Shown here in pieces: positions 3,660-5,159 of a DNA stretch of 5,159 nt (position 1 is its first letter; the number at the start of each line of letters is the position of its first letter). The position numbers and the translations under genes are program-made. Origin of the DNA: Syntrophomonadaceae bacterium. Lineage in GTDB: Bacteria > Bacillota > Dethiobacteria > DTU022. The notes beneath the pieces were generated by a model. That model ran no database searches. It worked only from the letters and a program-made list of their open reading frames with translations, and was not told the origin of the DNA. Location of the stretch: positions 1 through 5,159 of the forward strand of contig SLQM01000019.1 of the NCBI GenBank assembly GCA_007131435.1, read 5' to 3'.

Positions 3660-5159
3660 AAAGAAAACCCGCTGCATAAACTGATGAATCCCAAATCAAT
3701 TGCTACCGTGGGAGCAGGAAATAATCCGCTTAAGATGGGCGCTATTCAGGCCCTTAGTATAGTGAAAGACGGCTATGCAGGTAAATTTTACCCTCTGCAT
3801 CCAACTGAAAAAGAAGTGTTTGGTTACAAAGCTTATCCCTCGGCACTTGACTTGCCTGAAGCTCCGGACCTGGTTATGTTTGTTCTTCCGGCACCGCTGG
3901 TTATTGATATACTCGATGATTTTGGGAAAATTGGGACCAGGAGAGCAATAGTAATAACCGCTGGATTCAGGGAAACCGGTGCAGAAGGAATGAAACTTGA
4001 AGAAAAGCTAAAGGAAATTGCGCGAAAACACGATATACGTTTTTTAGGGCCTAATTGCATGGGTATTCTTAACAGCTCATTGCCGCTTAATGTCACCGTA
4101 GCTCCCCTGACAGGGCCTCCCGGTTTATTGGGTATGGCTTCACAGAGCGGAACCTATATTACCCAAACCCTGCCCTACCTGCAGAGACGCGGAATAAGGT
4201 TCAGCAAAGCGATAAGTGTGGGGAATGAAGCGGATATTGATATTACAGAATCCCTGGAGTTCCTGGGCGAAGATCAGCAAACAAGGGCAATTGCATTATA
4301 TATTGAAGGTTTAAAGAATGCCAGGCGCTTTTTAGATGTAGCCTGTCGCATAACCCCTCATAAACCGGTCATTGCACAATATGTGGGCGGTACTGATGCC
4401 GGTGCAAGGGCAGGTTCAAGCCATACAGGTGCCCTGGCCGGTCCAGACTTCCTATACGATGGCCTGTTCAGGCAGGCGGGTATTATTCGGGTAGATTCAG
4501 TGGAAGATTTGTATTTCCAGGGATGGGCTTTAGCGTCGCAGCCGCTGCCCCCGGGAAAAAGAGTAGGGGTATTAACTAATTCCGGTGGACCCGGAACTGC
4601 AATGGCTCATACCTGCAACAGGGGGGGACTGGAAGTGCCAGAGTTTTCCCAGGAGCTGCAAATAGAAATTAAAAAGCATATTCCTCCCCATGGTTCAACA
4701 GGAAACCCGGTAGACCTTACATTCCACATGGATACCGAAGTGATAAGCACTAAACTGCCTGAAATAATTCTGAAAAGCGGTGAAGTAGACGGACTTGTAA
4801 TACACGGATTAATGGGCTCAGGGTTTTTAAAGGCTATTTATCCTCACCTTACAGGCCTGGTTGGTGATATTGGAGAAGAAGAATTTGCAAACCGATTTGC
4901 CCGTGACCTGGATGAACCTGTCTCACTTCCTGCCAGGTACGGCTTACCGGTCATTTTGTCATCTTTTTTCGGCCGGGAAGACAACTATACCAGGGCTTAC
5001 CAGGATAGAAACATTCCAGTTTTTGACGGCCCGGAGAAAGCTGCCCGCGGTATGCTGGCCTTGCATCGCTATAATGAAATTCGTCAGAGAGATATAAAAC
5101 CAGGGATACATTGTTCCGGGGAGTTTATTATTTCCGACAAGGTAACGGAAACTATAGAA
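3657..5159 (+). CDS. ADP-forming acyl-CoA synthetase (acetate--CoA ligase family), partial, open at right edge
   Basis: This enzyme family interconverts acyl-CoA + ADP + Pi and carboxylate + CoA + ATP in the cytoplasm, allowing ATP synthesis from acyl-CoA or activation of acids. The frame is open for 501 codons to the window edge without a frameshift. Numbering from the ATT, a CoA-binding Rossmann domain begins at LMNPKSIATVGAGNNP (9-24). GPNCMG is at 131-136 and the SQSG motif of succinyl-CoA-synthetase-like domains at 162-165. SSHTGALAG (254-262) carries His256, equivalent to the phosphorylated histidine of this family. TNSGGPG (307-313) and GNPVDL (349-354) mark the following ligase domain. 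The visible part already exceeds a stand-alone alpha subunit (about 460 residues), so an ATP-grasp beta domain is probably fused downstream. The acyl substrate cannot be inferred. The divergent dienoyl-CoA/enoate reductase suggests an unsaturated acid. Family assignment is secure; the start is less so (ATT at 3657 preferred, ATG at 3684 the alternative). Confidence 0.92.
   Translation, partial: MKENPLHKLMNPKSIATVGAGNNPLKMGAIQALSIVKDGYAGKFYPLHPTEKEVFGYKAYPSALDLPEAPDLVMFVLPAPLVIDILDDFGKIGTRRAIVITAGFRETGAEGMKLEEKLKEIARKHDIRFLGPNCMGILNSSLPLNVTVAPLTGPPGLLGMASQSGTYITQTLPYLQRRGIRFSKAISVGNEADIDITESLEFLGEDQQTRAIALYIEGLKNARRFLDVACRITPHKPVIAQYVGGTDAGARAGSSHTGALAGPDFLYDGLFRQAGIIRVDSVEDLYFQGWALASQPLPPGKRVGVLTNSGGPGTAMAHTCNRGGLEVPEFSQELQIEIKKHIPPHGSTGNPVDLTFHMDTEVISTKLPEIILKSGEVDGLVIHGLMGSGFLKAIYPHLTGLVGDIGEEEFANRFARDLDEPVSLPARYGLPVILSSFFGREDNYTRAYQDRNIPVFDGPEKAARGMLALHRYNEIRQRDIKPGIHCSGEFIISDKVTETIE

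Noticed and set aside
3498..3677. A 60-residue N-terminal extension of the flavoenzyme starting at the minus-strand ATG at 3677
   Set aside because: It has no RBS, does not resemble the family, and would overlap the start of the divergent synthetase; the ATG at 3497 has a good RBS and gives the normal family N-terminus.
3833..4096. Minus-strand ORF of 87 codons opposite the acyl-CoA synthetase
   Set aside because: It is Ser-rich, antisense to a well-supported domain and has no RBS; a shadow of the real frame.
4861..5097. Plus-strand ORF of 78 codons overlapping the synthetase in another frame
   Set aside because: The synthetase frame is continuous through this region with family-like sequence, so there is no sign of a frameshift or nested gene.

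Overview
The window (about 45% GC by eye) looks like chromosomal DNA of an anaerobic Gram-positive bacterium, most likely a Clostridia/Peptococcaceae-type Firmicute. The clues are strong AAGGAGG-type ribosome binding sites, an enoate reductase/FadH-type flavoenzyme beside an ADP-forming acyl-CoA synthetase, and a short repeat family (core GGGGACGGTTC between CCTGAAA/TTTCAGG ends) that I recall from such genomes. The organism assignment is inference; no rRNA or marker gene is present.

Layout. (1) Positions 1-50, minus strand: the first 16 codons of an unidentified gene with an excellent RBS and a clear sigma-A-type promoter. (2) Positions 51-204: divergent promoter region. (3) Positions 205-1299, plus: a complete myo-inositol-1-phosphate synthase (Ino1) of the short prokaryotic type. 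(4) Positions 1300-1505: a non-coding gap between two convergent genes, filled by a cluster of 31-bp REP-like repeats, two direct and one inverted, plus a 17-bp partial copy; some copies double as terminator-like hairpins. (5) Positions 1506-3497, minus: a complete 663-residue FMN / 4Fe-4S / FAD oxidoreductase of the 2,4-dienoyl-CoA reductase / enoate reductase family. (6) Positions 3498-3656: a divergent intergenic region with a possible operator palindrome. (7) Position 3657 to the right edge, plus: the N-terminal 501 codons of an ADP-forming acyl-CoA synthetase, running off the window and apparently starting at a rare ATT codon.

How the genes may work together. The divergent pair (5)/(7) is chemically coherent: one enzyme makes or consumes an acyl-CoA with ATP/ADP exchange, and the other reduces an alpha,beta-unsaturated acid or acyl-CoA. 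Together they suggest a fermentative or syntrophic route for an unsaturated or aromatic-derived carboxylic acid; the substrate cannot be read from the sequence. Ino1 supplies inositol phosphate (for inositol lipids, compatible solutes or thiols) and appears functionally separate. I see no defence system, CRISPR array, tRNA, rRNA or intact transposase. The most unusual items are the ATT start and the structured repeat cluster.
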